64,000 nucleotides of DNA from assembly GCA_013327885.1 (NCBI GenBank), contig JABUMY010000008.1, forward strand, positions 1 to 64,000, read 5' to 3'. The DNA is from Flavisolibacter longurius. GTDB lineage: Bacteria; Bacteroidota; Bacteroidia; Chitinophagales; Chitinophagaceae. The position numbers and the translations under genes are program-made. The notes beneath the pieces are model-generated. The model had not been told where the DNA came from and did no database searches. It was given only the letters and a program-made list of their open reading frames with translations. Shown piece by piece: positions 51,365 to 61,931 of this stretch. How positions within the stretch are numbered: position 1 is the stretch's first letter; every line of letters begins with the position of its first letter.

Positions 51365-53458
51365 ATGCCTGCTGCATGGAAGAACATTTGCTCATTTGTT
51401 CTGCTCCTTAGCCTTACCGGAAATGGATTTACCGTCAACGCACAATCGTGTAAACCGGATGTTTTTTCAATTTTATATGAAGGCAATGCCGCTTACAATA
51501 ATTTTCAAACCATCGAAACCGCACAGGGCGAACTTGTATCCGTTGGCAGTGTTTTACAGGTTGACGGCGGCTTTGCGCATGATGCCTGGGCCTACAAGCT
51601 TTCTTCGCGTGGCAAGGTGCTGTGGGCACGGCGCTACATGCCTTCCGGGTACAATGCTGGTTATTTCAATTCTATCGTTACCCTCCCGGATGGAAACCAC
51701 CTTGTGTCAGGCCGTTTTTCTTATTTAAAACGAAGATTTCCTGACAACCAACTAGAAACCATTTACAGTATAACAATGATCGGCAAGTTTGACAAGTATG
51801 GTAATCTATTGTGGATGAAGATGCTGCTCCCCTACCGCACATATGAAACCTCTGTAAACGCTTTAACCCTGACACGTAACGGCGACGTCATTGGCACAAT
51901 GGATGTACATGGCCCCAATTTCAACGGGCGGTTTTTTCTTCGCATGGACCAGGAAGCCAATATAAAATGGTGCACTCTCCTAACTAACCAGGATGTAAAA
52001 GCAGGGTCGGTCACCTTGAAAGAGCGCCGCAACGGACAGATTATGGTTGCAGGCTGGGCTTATCGATCCGAGGATGGAAGTTCGCTGATTGCCGGGCAAG
52101 GCTTTTACCTGATGGCCCTGAATGGTGACAATGGCCGTACCGCATGGAGTTCGGCTTTTTACTTTACCACAGCGCCGCAAACGTCATTTCTCTCTACCGC
52201 AACGGTGCAACAAATTTCCGAAACAAGCAACGGGGATATTGCACTTTTCACGTCCTTCTCCGACTCAACAAATTATATTCTTCCGCCCTACACCCGGAAA
52301 GGTCTGCTGCTAATTACATCAGCAGGTGGCAGTTTCCGCAGCGCTGTTGGCTTTGAAAACGGAAAGCCAGGTTGCGCCATGGCAGATGCCAAACCGCTGA
52401 CAGGTGACAATCATTTGCTGCTCCTTAATGCTACCGATATGCCAGTTCTGGCAGCGGTCAACCAAGAGGGGCAGATTCTCTGGCAAAGAGGCTATGGAAA
52501 GCTCAATGGAAACCTGCGAGCTGCTTTTGTTTCTGTTCGTCCAGATCAATTGCTGCTTTATTCCTCCGGCAAAGGAGAGGTTGCCATGTCAGGTCTTATG
52601 CAATTGGAGAGTAAAGGAGAATTGCCCTGCATGGAAACAACTTCAGCGTTGACCAGCAAAGATGTCAGCTCTCTTTTTACAGAGAACACAGCAGCAGGGC
52701 TGAAGACAGAGCCGCAAACACTGGAACTATTTGAATCAACTTTGCTTGGACTAAACAGGAAAGCCTATTCGCACAAAATAGAAACTTCCTGCGTGACTTC
52801 GTGCTGTAATAACATTGGCTCCGATACAACAGAAATTGCTTTGTGCAACCAGCCATTCTACCAACTTGCAGACGGAACACGGGTTGCTGAATCAGGCCTC
52901 TATTATCAACGCTTTAAAACCGGAAGCGGCTGCGACAGCGTGGCTTTCTACAACGTCCGTCTAAACAATATTCCTACCGTAAGCCTGGGTGATGCTATGT
53001 GTATGGATGGAAAAGATTCTGTTGTGCTGACAGCTACCCCTGGCTTTGAACGATATAACTGGATGGGGATCGATGGCACTGACTCTACTTATACTGTGCG
53101 AATGCCGGGAATTTATGCGGTTGCTGTTACCAACCATTGCGGCAGTGCAAAGGCCACGATCCAGGTATTTGCCGATTGCAACTTCCCGGTTTATATGCCC
53201 AATGCCTTTACGCCAAATGCTGATGGGAAAAACGATAGTTTCAGGTACCCACCACTTTCCAGGAACAAGTTTCGCCGGCTTGTTGTTTACAACCGCTGGG
53301 GAGAAAAACTTTTTGAAACAAGGGACGCAACAAAAGGCTGGAACGGAAAGAAAAAAGGCATTTTACAACCCGTTGACAGCTATGTCTACCTCTTAGAAAC
53401 TGAAACGTTGAATGGAAAAAATCTCCAGCAAAAAGGAACTGTTTCCCTACTCTATTAA
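51365..53458 (+). CDS. Secreted protein with beta-propeller-like body and T9SS type B sorting domain
   Basis: This 697-residue protein has a signal peptide ending near VNAQ. Residues about 30-440 consist of repeated strands of the type GELVSVGSVLQVDGG...DAWAYKLSSRGKVLW and NGQIMVAGWAYR, resembling a propeller that monitors repeated blades. A spacer with CCNN and CNQPFYQLADGTRV follows, then the type-B domain from about 612 (FTPNADGKNDSF, VVYNRWGEKLFE, GWNGKKKG, DSYVYLLETE, KGTVSLLY). It is exported by T9SS and probably acts at the surface. Unlike the protein at 2734, no PorP/SprF gene is next to it. Confidence 0.87.
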   Translation: MPAAWKNICSFVLLLSLTGNGFTVNAQSCKPDVFSILYEGNAAYNNFQTIETAQGELVSVGSVLQVDGGFAHDAWAYKLSSRGKVLWARRYMPSGYNAGYFNSIVTLPDGNHLVSGRFSYLKRRFPDNQLETIYSITMIGKFDKYGNLLWMKMLLPYRTYETSVNALTLTRNGDVIGTMDVHGPNFNGRFFLRMDQEANIKWCTLLTNQDVKAGSVTLKERRNGQIMVAGWAYRSEDGSSLIAGQGFYLMALNGDNGRTAWSSAFYFTTAPQTSFLSTATVQQISETSNGDIALFTSFSDSTNYILPPYTRKGLLLITSAGGSFRSAVGFENGKPGCAMADAKPLTGDNHLLLLNATDMPVLAAVNQEGQILWQRGYGKLNGNLRAAFVSVRPDQLLLYSSGKGEVAMSGLMQLESKGELPCMETTSALTSKDVSSLFTENTAAGLKTEPQTLELFESTLLGLNRKAYSHKIETSCVTSCCNNIGSDTTEIALCNQPFYQLADGTRVAESGLYYQRFKTGSGCDSVAFYNVRLNNIPTVSLGDAMCMDGKDSVVLTATPGFERYNWMGIDGTDSTYTVRMPGIYAVAVTNHCGSAKATIQVFADCNFPVYMPNAFTPNADGKNDSFRYPPLSRNKFRRLVVYNRWGEKLFETRDATKGWNGKKKGILQPVDSYVYLLETETLNGKNLQQKGTVSLLY

Positions 53459-53468
53459 AGTCAAAATT

Positions 53469-56400
53469 TCATCGTTTTGGAATGCCGGCTATTGCTGACG
53501 AACCATGCTTTTTCGCGTTTGACGGTTGAAACTGAATAAGCTGAACACTGTCATTGTTCTTTGCCAGCACAAAAGCATCTGCAGTTCCCAGCGTAAGCTT
53601 CTTCAACTTGCGCACCTGCCCTTTCACTTCCAGTCCGTTTAAAAGACTGCACGTAAATTTGCCCCCCCCAACATTGAGCATCAACATGCCGTAATCTGCG
53701 TCGTATCGTCCCATCTGTATGTTATTTTCATAAAAATTACCCATAAGCAGAATATCAGGCAACTGATCGCCATTTGCATCTACGACCGCACCATCCCGGT
53801 AAGTAGACAGTTGCGCTCGCCAGGGCAATGCCTGCATGCTAAAGTTTCCTTTTCCATCATTGATAAAAACAGCGTTTGCAAAATTTGTTGCTGTCAGCTT
53901 GTCTGCGCCTGAAAGGGCCGCTGATGAAAATATACCCGACAAGGGTGCTTTGGCAAAATCCTCCGCATACAAAAACTTCTTTTTCAGCACCGGCATTTGT
54001 TTTTGCAATTCATCCTTATTGGCAAACGGCAGCTCTTTGCCATTTACATAATAAGTCATTAACTGCTCTTTTTTGCCATTGCCGTCAAAGTCGTTATAAT
54101 AAAGTCGTACCGGCTCCTTGTCGTTTCCATTCAGCCTGCTGTTCAATCCAAGATTTCCAGCTACAAAATCTATCCAGCCATCACCGTTTATATCAGAGGG
54201 CAAAGCAAAATTCCACAAGCCTTTTTCATCGGTGATGCTTTTGCGTACAAGGCGGCTGCCGTTGTTTAGAAAACTATAAATGCCACCCCATTCGGTAGTG
54301 ACAACAAGATCTGGTTTCCCGTTCTTATCAAGGTCCAGCCATTGGGCTCCTTTCACCAGGCCAACAAAACCGAGTTCCTGGTTATAACGTTCCGTGGCAT
54401 CGGCAAATTTTCCCTTGCCGTCATTGAGCAAAAGATAGGAACGTGGGACTTGCCCATATTCCCAGGGTACTGCCCTTCCACCAATAAAAAGGTCCTGGTG
54501 GCCGTCGCCGTTCACATCGGCTGGCACTACACAGGAAGCTGTTATAAATATGTCGCCAAACGCGTCTGCCATTTTCTGAAAACCGGCTGCACCCCTATTG
54601 AGGTAAACCCGGGGCAGAAGGTGTTCATCCTTCTCGTAGTATTCATTGCCGCCACTTGCCACCACCAAATCAAGAAGCTTATCGCCGTTCACATCAACCC
54701 AGCAGGCATCTACGTCTTCATAGGTGCTGTCGGCATCAAGGGCAGCAACGCTAATGCGCCTGAAATTCCCTGCTGCTTCCTGGAAAAAAACCCCACTCTT
54801 TTCGCGTTTGGCCGAGCCAACAAATACATCATCCAGTCCATCACCATTGGCATCGCCTATTGCCAGTGCCGGACCCTCACGGGATACCATAAACGGAATC
54901 AGCGGTTCGCGGTCAAACTCATTGAAAGGATTTTCAACATGCCTGAATTGCAGCCCGGCTTGCACCGTAATATCACGTACAGGTGCGGTGGTATTGTGAT
55001 AGCGTGAGGTTAGTTTGCTGTAGTCAAAAACGGGCAGGCCGGGCCGGTAAACAATAGACAGGTTTTTTTGCGTGCTGTCTAACTTTAAAGGTTGATATGT
55101 ATTGTCGGGCCAGATGAGGAAACAGGAATCCACAACGGTCTTATCCAGCCCAACATGCAGCGGCACTTCCATGCTTGACAAAAAGCCGTGCACCGGTGTT
55201 TTTTCGTAGGTACGCACTGCATCTTTAGTAAAGAGTACCAGTTTCGCCCCAATAGCATCCCGGTTTTTACCCGGCCCCTGCAAATGAATGCTTACAGCCG
55301 GTTTTGAACCAGCAGCATTTGCATTGTTTTCATACACCAGTACAGCATCGTCAATGTTATTCACAACAACATCAAGATCACCGTCCCTGTCAAGATCGGC
55401 ATATATCGCACCGTTTGAAAACGTTGGCACCAACTTGTCAACCTCTGCCGACAAGTCTTCAAATGTGGCGTTGCCTTTGTTGCGGAAAAAATAATTGGGC
55501 AATTTGATCTGCGGAAATTTTTCAATCATGCGCAGTTCTTTCGCATCTACGTTTGGCTGGTTGATCCGCCGCTGCACTTCTTCGTTGGAAACATGGTTAA
55601 CATAATCGATATCGTTTAACCGTTTGGGAATACCGTTCGAAATAAAAAGATCCTTGGCGCCATCATTATCAAAATCCATCCATAGCGGCGCCCAACTCCA
55701 GTCGGTAGCCGCTACGCCGGCATAAAGCCCACCTTCGCTAAAGACACCGTTACGGCAATTCAACTGCAAGTTGTTACGGGTGTATTGGTACTGGTAGCCA
55801 TACCGGACCTTCATGTAAAAGGTAGTGTAATCATCTTCTCCCAATGATCGTTTGAGGATATAAGGATCGGCCGGCAGCATGTCCATCGAAATGATCTCCG
55901 GAAAGCCATCGTTGGTTATATCGGCCACATCTACGCCCATTGAAAACTGGCTGGTATGCATCAGCCGCTCGGACGCCTCTTCCCGAAACGTACCGTTGCG
56001 CTGGTTGATGTAGAGATAATCGTTTTCATGAAAATCGTTGCCGATATAAAGGTCGGGATATCCATCCAGGTCAATATCGGATACGGCAATGCCCAAACCA
56101 TAACCAATGGCCGAACTGTGTATGGCGGATTGTTTGGTGACATCGGTAAAACGATCGCCTTCGTTGCGGTACAACCTGTCGCCGGAGAGCGGATGATAAG
56201 TTCCTAAAAAGCGGCTTCGTTCCGCAAAAGTTCCGTTTTGGTGGATGGAATGATTTAGCAGGAAAAGATCCAGGTCGCCATCTCCGTCATAATCAAAAAA
56301 AGCAGCCTGGGTACTAAAGCCGGAAAAATCCACGCCCCATTTCTCGGCCTCGTCTTCAAACACCGGAACCCCATCTTTAGTTACGCCTTTGCCAATCAGG

Positions 56401-56837
56401 AACTGGTTTTTACTTTTCAGGCCTTCATAGTTGCCTACACGGCTAATGTAAATATCCAGCAGGCCATCGCCATTAATATCCACCACCGAAACACCCGTAG
56501 ACCAGCCGCCGTCCTGTGGCACCATTGCTTCTTTGGTCACATCCCGAAAGGTTAGATTACCCTTGTTCAGGTACAACCTGTTCTCTTGCTGGTTAGCTGC
56601 AAAAAATAGATCCGGCAAGCTGTCGCCGTTAAAATCGCCACACCCAATGCCGGCACCGTTATAGAAATACATGTACTTGAAAACATTGAATGTATCAGAA
56701 GGGGTCAACCTGTTGACAAAATGCAAACCGGTACGTTCATGATCCAGTACATAAAAAATTGAATCGGCTCGCTTCTCTTCTTTACAGCCAACCAAAAACA
56801 AAGCGGTCATCAGGAGAAGAAAGGGAAACCGGCACAT
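53469..56837 (-). CDS. FG-GAP/VCBS repeat and ASPIC/UnbV domain lipoprotein (1)
   Basis: From the ATG at 56837 the protein has 1122 residues with lipobox LVGC (C18). It carries two blocks of FG-GAP/VCBS calcium-binding repeats with DxDxDG-type loops (for example DYDGDGDLDLFLL, DLDRDGDLDVVVNN, DINGDGWIDFVAG). An ASPIC/UnbV domain lies between them near 540-610 (GPGKNRDAIGAKLVLF, TPVHGFLSSMEVPLHVGL). The layout matches CRTAC1-like proteins that follow SusCD pairs in Bacteroidota. It is surface-exposed and probably binds glycan or other ligands; no enzymatic site is seen. It is paralogous to the next gene and 21 bases from it. Confidence 0.9.
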   Translation of the reverse strand: MCRFPFLLLMTALFLVGCKEEKRADSIFYVLDHERTGLHFVNRLTPSDTFNVFKYMYFYNGAGIGCGDFNGDSLPDLFFAANQQENRLYLNKGNLTFRDVTKEAMVPQDGGWSTGVSVVDINGDGLLDIYISRVGNYEGLKSKNQFLIGKGVTKDGVPVFEDEAEKWGVDFSGFSTQAAFFDYDGDGDLDLFLLNHSIHQNGTFAERSRFLGTYHPLSGDRLYRNEGDRFTDVTKQSAIHSSAIGYGLGIAVSDIDLDGYPDLYIGNDFHENDYLYINQRNGTFREEASERLMHTSQFSMGVDVADITNDGFPEIISMDMLPADPYILKRSLGEDDYTTFYMKVRYGYQYQYTRNNLQLNCRNGVFSEGGLYAGVAATDWSWAPLWMDFDNDGAKDLFISNGIPKRLNDIDYVNHVSNEEVQRRINQPNVDAKELRMIEKFPQIKLPNYFFRNKGNATFEDLSAEVDKLVPTFSNGAIYADLDRDGDLDVVVNNIDDAVLVYENNANAAGSKPAVSIHLQGPGKNRDAIGAKLVLFTKDAVRTYEKTPVHGFLSSMEVPLHVGLDKTVVDSCFLIWPDNTYQPLKLDSTQKNLSIVYRPGLPVFDYSKLTSRYHNTTAPVRDITVQAGLQFRHVENPFNEFDREPLIPFMVSREGPALAIGDANGDGLDDVFVGSAKREKSGVFFQEAAGNFRRISVAALDADSTYEDVDACWVDVNGDKLLDLVVASGGNEYYEKDEHLLPRVYLNRGAAGFQKMADAFGDIFITASCVVPADVNGDGHQDLFIGGRAVPWEYGQVPRSYLLLNDGKGKFADATERYNQELGFVGLVKGAQWLDLDKNGKPDLVVTTEWGGIYSFLNNGSRLVRKSITDEKGLWNFALPSDINGDGWIDFVAGNLGLNSRLNGNDKEPVRLYYNDFDGNGKKEQLMTYYVNGKELPFANKDELQKQMPVLKKKFLYAEDFAKAPLSGIFSSAALSGADKLTATNFANAVFINDGKGNFSMQALPWRAQLSTYRDGAVVDANGDQLPDILLMGNFYENNIQMGRYDADYGMLMLNVGGGKFTCSLLNGLEVKGQVRKLKKLTLGTADAFVLAKNNDSVQLIQFQPSNAKKHGSSAIAGIPKR

Positions 56838-56858
56838 AAAATTTATACTAAACACGCT

Positions 56859-59800
56859 TTATTTTTTTTTGACAACAAGCCCAGTTTTTTTTTCATTTAC
56901 AGCATAGAGCAATGGTGCCTGGTTATTTTGTAAAAACAAAAGACAGGACTTCGCCTGAAAACGCAGGGGAACAATATCCCTAATTTCACCTTGCAGGTTA
57001 ACACCAGATTCTTTGGAGGAAAGATACGAGAAGGTTCGGGCACCACCGTTGAGCAAAACATGGCCAAAGCTGGCATCAAGCCGGCCGAACTGCGGCAGTA
57101 GAGCAAAGCGATTGCCACCCATCACCAGGTCCGGTTTCCCATCTCCGTTTATATCCGTTGGAAGAATGGCATTGACAGACGATAATTGAACAGGGACCGG
57201 CAGCTTCTGCACATCAAATTTTCCTTCTCCCCTGTTATACGCAATGCAGGAACTGCCATAGGTAAACGACAGAACCGAAGCCTTGCTCAGCGCCTCTTTT
57301 GAAAACAGGTCCTGGACCGTTTTACGGGCATAATCAACATTCTTGAGATTTTGTTTCCGAATTGCAGCCACCTGCTCAATGACATCACGCTTCATAAAAA
57401 CCGGCATGTCTTTTCCCTCAACAGTTTGCGTGAGGACCTTTTCTATTGTTCCATTGCTATCAAAATCAGCAACCCATAATTTAACCGGCTTTTCTCTATC
57501 GGGACGCAGGTAAAAATTCTCACCAATGTTGCCCAATACCAGGTCTTCTCTTCCGTCGCCATCCATATCGGCTATGGCAAGACTTTGCCACCAGCCAAGC
57601 AGGTCGTCCAAGTTTGTTTTTATTTCTGAAAAACGATTGCCGGTATAACTAAAAACCCTGGGTGCCATCCACTCACCGGCAATCACCAATTCTTTTTTCC
57701 CCCCTCCGGTCATATCAGCCCATGCAGCACTCGTTACCATGCCAGCCTGTGCCAGTTGCGGAAATAAGGCGGAGGCATCGGAAAAGGCGCCCTGTCCATT
57801 ATTCACCAGCAGGAAACTTTGCGGCATTACACCATAATTCTGCGGCATGCTACGGCCGCCAACAAATAGGTCCTTGTCGCCATCTTCATCAAAATCATGC
57901 GAGGTTACCACGGCAACATTAAAGCCGCTGGCTGGCAATGGATGCGGTGAAAGGGAAAACCCTCCTTTTCCATCACTTATATACAAACGATTTTGCAATT
58001 CATATTGAAGCGAGGTATTGTTGCCTCCCGTGCCGACAAATAAATCCAGGTCGCCATCGCCATCCGCGTCAAAAAAATGTGCAGCCACATCTTCCAGCGG
58101 GGCAAAGCGTTTAAGAACATCGTTTTCCTTTTTTACAAATCCACCCGCTTGTTGCAGGTAAAGCTGCCCCGGTTGTCCCGCCGCACCACAGATATACAGG
58201 TCGGTTAGGCCATTGCCATCCACATCGCCGAAAGCTGCTTTTGGACCTTCGCGGCTAAGCATCACCGGTATATTTCTTTCGTAATAAAAATCTACATGAT
58301 CATCTTCCTGGTGTTTGTCAAAGTTTTGCTTTAGGGCAGACAGAACCGGGTCAACTGGCGGCTTAATATCTACAGGCAATTTTTGCGCAGCCGATTGCAT
58401 GAGCTCCAACGTTGTATCCATAGCCGGCGCAATGATCCTGGTAAATGTTCTGTCGGGCCAAATGACAAAAAGAGAATCTATACGCTTTTCTCCCAGGCCA
58501 ATCAATTGCCGGTATTCCACTGACGACTGAAAGCCCCTGCCTGGGAAAACCTCCCGTGTGAGAATTTCATTGCCGGCATACAGTTTTATCAGGCTACCGA
58601 TTGCCATCGAGTTGGCTCCTTTCCCCTGCAGGCGAATAGCGATGTAGTGATTTTTGGGGTTTTCCCTTGCTGTGTTTTTGTAAACAAAAGCTTTTTGGTT
58701 CACGTTATTGATCACCAGGTCAAGATCGCCATCGGCATCAAGGTCAGCATAAGCTGCGCCATTAGAAAACGATGTATGGGTAAAACCCCAGTTTGCCCCT
58801 TCATCACTAAACTTCAGGCTGCCCCGGTTTCTGAAAGCCTTGTTCCGGATGGGATTGGATGGCATTTTATTGATCACCTGGTCCACTTCTTCTTTCTTGC
58901 CCGACATCACCATTTTTTGAATCATATCGTTGGCAAAAAAGTCTATGAAGTCCTGGTCTGTTATATCATGGTAGATACCGTTACTGACATAAATATCATT
59001 CAGCCCGTCGTTGTCGGCATCAAACAACAAAGCCCCCCAGCTCCAGTCGGAAGAGGACACACCGCTGTAGAAAGCGGTTTCCGCAAACTTGCCGTTGCCG
59101 TTGTTTACTTGCAGACAGTTTTGCATAAACTGGTTGTAAAAGCCAGATGACACTTTCAGCCGGTTTACATCAATATTTTCAAAAGATGTGGTGGTCTTAA
59201 GGCGGTAATCATCACCCGGAAGCATATCCGTCGTAAAGATGTCCGGGAAACCGTCGTTATTGATATCTGCAATATCAGCACCCATGGAATAATGGCTTAC
59301 ATGCTGCATCCAGTTTTCCAGGTCTTCTTTAAAGGTGCCATTCTGCTGGTTCAGGTACAGGTAATCCTTTTCAAAAAAATCGTTGCTGATGTATATATCG
59401 GGCCAATGATCGCCATTGACATCGCTGATGGTGACGCCCAGGCCAAAGCCAATGAGGCTGCCATAAATGCCAGCTTCCTCACTCACATCTGTATATTTTC
59501 CGTTGTCGTTTCGAAATAGCTTATCGCCGCCGCCCTTTAAAAATTCAGCTACCGGCCAGTCCTTGGCGCGGAGTTCACGTTTGCTGGCGTAATCGATGGT
59601 ATTCACCGGCATAAAGCTGTTCTTCAGGATATAAAAGTCAAGATCGCCATCCCCGTCGTAGTCGAAAAAGGCGGCATGTGTAGAATAGCCGCTTTCGTTC
59701 AATCCATAATCTTTTGCCGCTTCCCGAAAAGAAACAGCGCCGCCTACCGGTAAAACAGGATTGCCTTTTGCCTCTTTCGTGAGCTGGCCTTTTTGCGGAA

Positions 59801-60305
59801 ACTTATCACCCACCAAGGTGGGGGTTTGAGAGCCTTCCGGACCGTTGTTGATGTACAATTCATTTTCGTTGCTGATACCCGGCTGAAAGCCTGCATTGCA
59901 GACGTAAATATCCAGCCAGCCATCACCATTGATATCTACAAACACAACACCTGTACCCCATTTCCCACTGTTCTTAATGCCCGCCTTTTCCGAAATATCC
60001 TCAAACTGAAAATTTCCTTTGTTCAGGTAAAGTTTATTTGGCCCCATGTTGGAAGTAAAAAACACATCGGGCAGACCGTCGTTGTTAATATCGCCAGTGG
60101 CCACACCGCCGCCGTTGTAAAAATTGCGATAGGTTAAAATGTTAAAGTCTTTTGTGTTCTGAACAGTGTTACGAAAATCAATCCCGGTTTCTTCCTGTAG
60201 CTGAAAAAGTGATGCCGGGCCGGTTTCAGTTTCCACGGCAGATTGCTTACACGATAGCAGGAGAAGGCAGCCTAAAAAAAGCAGGACAACAATGGTGACT
60301 CTCAT
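56859..60305 (-). CDS. FG-GAP/VCBS repeat and ASPIC/UnbV domain lipoprotein (2)
   Basis: From the ATG at 60305 the protein has 1148 residues with lipobox LLSC (C19); earlier ATGs at 60326 and 60344 give weaker signal peptides. It shares the architecture of its neighbour: repeats such as DINNDGLPDVFFTSN, DYDGDGDLDFYIL, DLDADGDLDLVINN and DMDGDGREDLVLGN around a central ASPIC/UnbV domain (GKGANSMAIGSLIKLY, GRGFQSSVEYRQLIGLG). It lies 60 bases after SusD, so the SusC-SusD-UnbV-UnbV set is probably one transcript. Ligand unknown. Confidence 0.9.
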   Translation of the reverse strand: MRVTIVVLLFLGCLLLLSCKQSAVETETGPASLFQLQEETGIDFRNTVQNTKDFNILTYRNFYNGGGVATGDINNDGLPDVFFTSNMGPNKLYLNKGNFQFEDISEKAGIKNSGKWGTGVVFVDINGDGWLDIYVCNAGFQPGISNENELYINNGPEGSQTPTLVGDKFPQKGQLTKEAKGNPVLPVGGAVSFREAAKDYGLNESGYSTHAAFFDYDGDGDLDFYILKNSFMPVNTIDYASKRELRAKDWPVAEFLKGGGDKLFRNDNGKYTDVSEEAGIYGSLIGFGLGVTISDVNGDHWPDIYISNDFFEKDYLYLNQQNGTFKEDLENWMQHVSHYSMGADIADINNDGFPDIFTTDMLPGDDYRLKTTTSFENIDVNRLKVSSGFYNQFMQNCLQVNNGNGKFAETAFYSGVSSSDWSWGALLFDADNDGLNDIYVSNGIYHDITDQDFIDFFANDMIQKMVMSGKKEEVDQVINKMPSNPIRNKAFRNRGSLKFSDEGANWGFTHTSFSNGAAYADLDADGDLDLVINNVNQKAFVYKNTARENPKNHYIAIRLQGKGANSMAIGSLIKLYAGNEILTREVFPGRGFQSSVEYRQLIGLGEKRIDSLFVIWPDRTFTRIIAPAMDTTLELMQSAAQKLPVDIKPPVDPVLSALKQNFDKHQEDDHVDFYYERNIPVMLSREGPKAAFGDVDGNGLTDLYICGAAGQPGQLYLQQAGGFVKKENDVLKRFAPLEDVAAHFFDADGDGDLDLFVGTGGNNTSLQYELQNRLYISDGKGGFSLSPHPLPASGFNVAVVTSHDFDEDGDKDLFVGGRSMPQNYGVMPQSFLLVNNGQGAFSDASALFPQLAQAGMVTSAAWADMTGGGKKELVIAGEWMAPRVFSYTGNRFSEIKTNLDDLLGWWQSLAIADMDGDGREDLVLGNIGENFYLRPDREKPVKLWVADFDSNGTIEKVLTQTVEGKDMPVFMKRDVIEQVAAIRKQNLKNVDYARKTVQDLFSKEALSKASVLSFTYGSSCIAYNRGEGKFDVQKLPVPVQLSSVNAILPTDINGDGKPDLVMGGNRFALLPQFGRLDASFGHVLLNGGARTFSYLSSKESGVNLQGEIRDIVPLRFQAKSCLLFLQNNQAPLLYAVNEKKTGLVVKKK

Positions 60306-60365
60306 GGTAAAAAAAAGAAAGGTCATTTCACAATGACCTTTCACTAAGATAGGTATTTGCCAAAC

Positions 60366-61898
60366 TTAATAGCCCGGGTTCTGCGTCAAATTCGGGTTAA
60401 CCGCCAGCTGCTGGCTCGGAATCGGGAACAACAGCCGGGTAGCGTCTGACTGCCCACGTAATTGTGTGGGGTTCAGGAACTTTCCAAAGCGCACCAGGTC
60501 CTGTCTTCTCCATCCTTCCCAGTATAATTCACGGCCTCTTTCATCAATCAAAGCATCCAGCGAAAGCGGAGCCAACGGACCCAGCCCACGAGCAGCACGA
60601 ACGGCTGTCACCAGCGGTGTGGCCAATGCTGCTTGGTTTGTACGCATATAGGCTTCTGCCACCATCAGCATAACGTCGGCATAGCGAAAGATCACGTAGT
60701 CGTTGTCTGAAGGATCTTCGCCATCCAGGTCCGGCGGATATTTATATACGCGGATACCGGTGATCTCCAGGTCGTTTCCATCTTCTTTTAATTTTACTTC
60801 GCGGGTAAAAGCCAGGTTATTTCCTTTCCTGTCTTTCAGCACTGCATTGTTGGGTCCAAATTGCTGTCCTAATGCAAAACCAACACGAAGTCCGGTGCGG
60901 TCGGTTACACCAGGATAAGCACCACCACGGCGAATGTCATTTGCCGAAAACTTATCGTAGAAATCGGACAAAGTAGCAAAGCCATTCCAGCCACTTGGCG
61001 TTTGGTTATAGTGCAAGCCTAAAAACCACCGTCCACGAACATTACCACCCCTTCGCTCCGCATTGCTTGAATACAACGTATAAATATTTTCGGTGGAAAT
61101 TGCATCATTGTTGGGAGCGAAATTTCCAAAATAGCCTGTTATCGTAGGCGCACTGAGCGAATACTTTGTGCTGGCAATGATCTCATTTCCCAAACGGATC
61201 ACCTCCTGCATATCAGCCGCTTCAAATGTTGGCGCTGCGCGGTTGGCAAACACCCCTTTGTTGAGGTGCAGCTTCATCAGCAATGTCTTGGCTGCATTGC
61301 GATTTGCCGTGAATGCAGCCGTAGGACCATTATCGGGAAGGGCATTAATGGCTGCTTTCAGGTCATTGATAATGAAATCGGCAGCTTCTGTTCCTTTCAG
61401 CGTTTTTGGAAGAGCTTTAAAGTCGTTCAGATCTTCCCGGTAAGGAACCTGGTCCCAACCATCCAGCACAGAAAACATGGAGAGAGCTCTGATGAATCGT
61501 GCTTCTGCCGCTTGTTGGGGCGAAGGATTTGCAGTCAACACCTGGGAGGCGGCAAACTGAATACCCAGCAACTCGTTGTAAGTATCTCTTAAAAAGCCAT
61601 GATCCGCATTCCACGTATGGGCATGCAGCACCCGCCAAACACCATTATCATCCCAGTCGGGTCCTCTTGTTGGCCCTACCGTTTCATCAGATGTATGCTG
61701 TTGTGCAGCCCAGAAACGTGATTGATCCACATAAGGGCTATACATGGTGTTATAAGCATTAAGGAGCAAATCAGCCGGGTTAAGGGCAGTTCCTCCGGGT
61801 ATGCTTTCCAGTTCGCTCCTGAATCTTTCATCCAGCTTGGTGCAGGAGAAAAGAAAGAGAGCAGTGGAAATAAAAAATATTCGGTTTAAATGTTTCAT
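60366..61898 (-). CDS. SusD/RagB family nutrient-binding outer-membrane lipoprotein
   Basis: This 510-residue lipoprotein (lipobox LFSC, C19) has the SusD layout: an N-terminal TPR-like helical scaffold (ARFIRALSMFSVLDGWDQVPY, AAKTLLMKLHLNKGVFAN), a variable binding region, and the C-terminal RYADVMLMVAEAYM and ERGRELYWEGWRRQDLVRFG segments. It forms the lid over the SusC channel and captures the ligand at the surface. No glycoside hydrolase, sulfatase or peptidase lies near, so the ligand cannot be assigned. Confidence 0.94.
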   Translation of the reverse strand: MKHLNRIFFISTALFLFSCTKLDERFRSELESIPGGTALNPADLLLNAYNTMYSPYVDQSRFWAAQQHTSDETVGPTRGPDWDDNGVWRVLHAHTWNADHGFLRDTYNELLGIQFAASQVLTANPSPQQAAEARFIRALSMFSVLDGWDQVPYREDLNDFKALPKTLKGTEAADFIINDLKAAINALPDNGPTAAFTANRNAAKTLLMKLHLNKGVFANRAAPTFEAADMQEVIRLGNEIIASTKYSLSAPTITGYFGNFAPNNDAISTENIYTLYSSNAERRGGNVRGRWFLGLHYNQTPSGWNGFATLSDFYDKFSANDIRRGGAYPGVTDRTGLRVGFALGQQFGPNNAVLKDRKGNNLAFTREVKLKEDGNDLEITGIRVYKYPPDLDGEDPSDNDYVIFRYADVMLMVAEAYMRTNQAALATPLVTAVRAARGLGPLAPLSLDALIDERGRELYWEGWRRQDLVRFGKFLNPTQLRGQSDATRLLFPIPSQQLAVNPNLTQNPGY

Positions 61899-61931
61899 AC
61901 AAGTAGCTTTTTCCTTAGTTAAGACAATTCG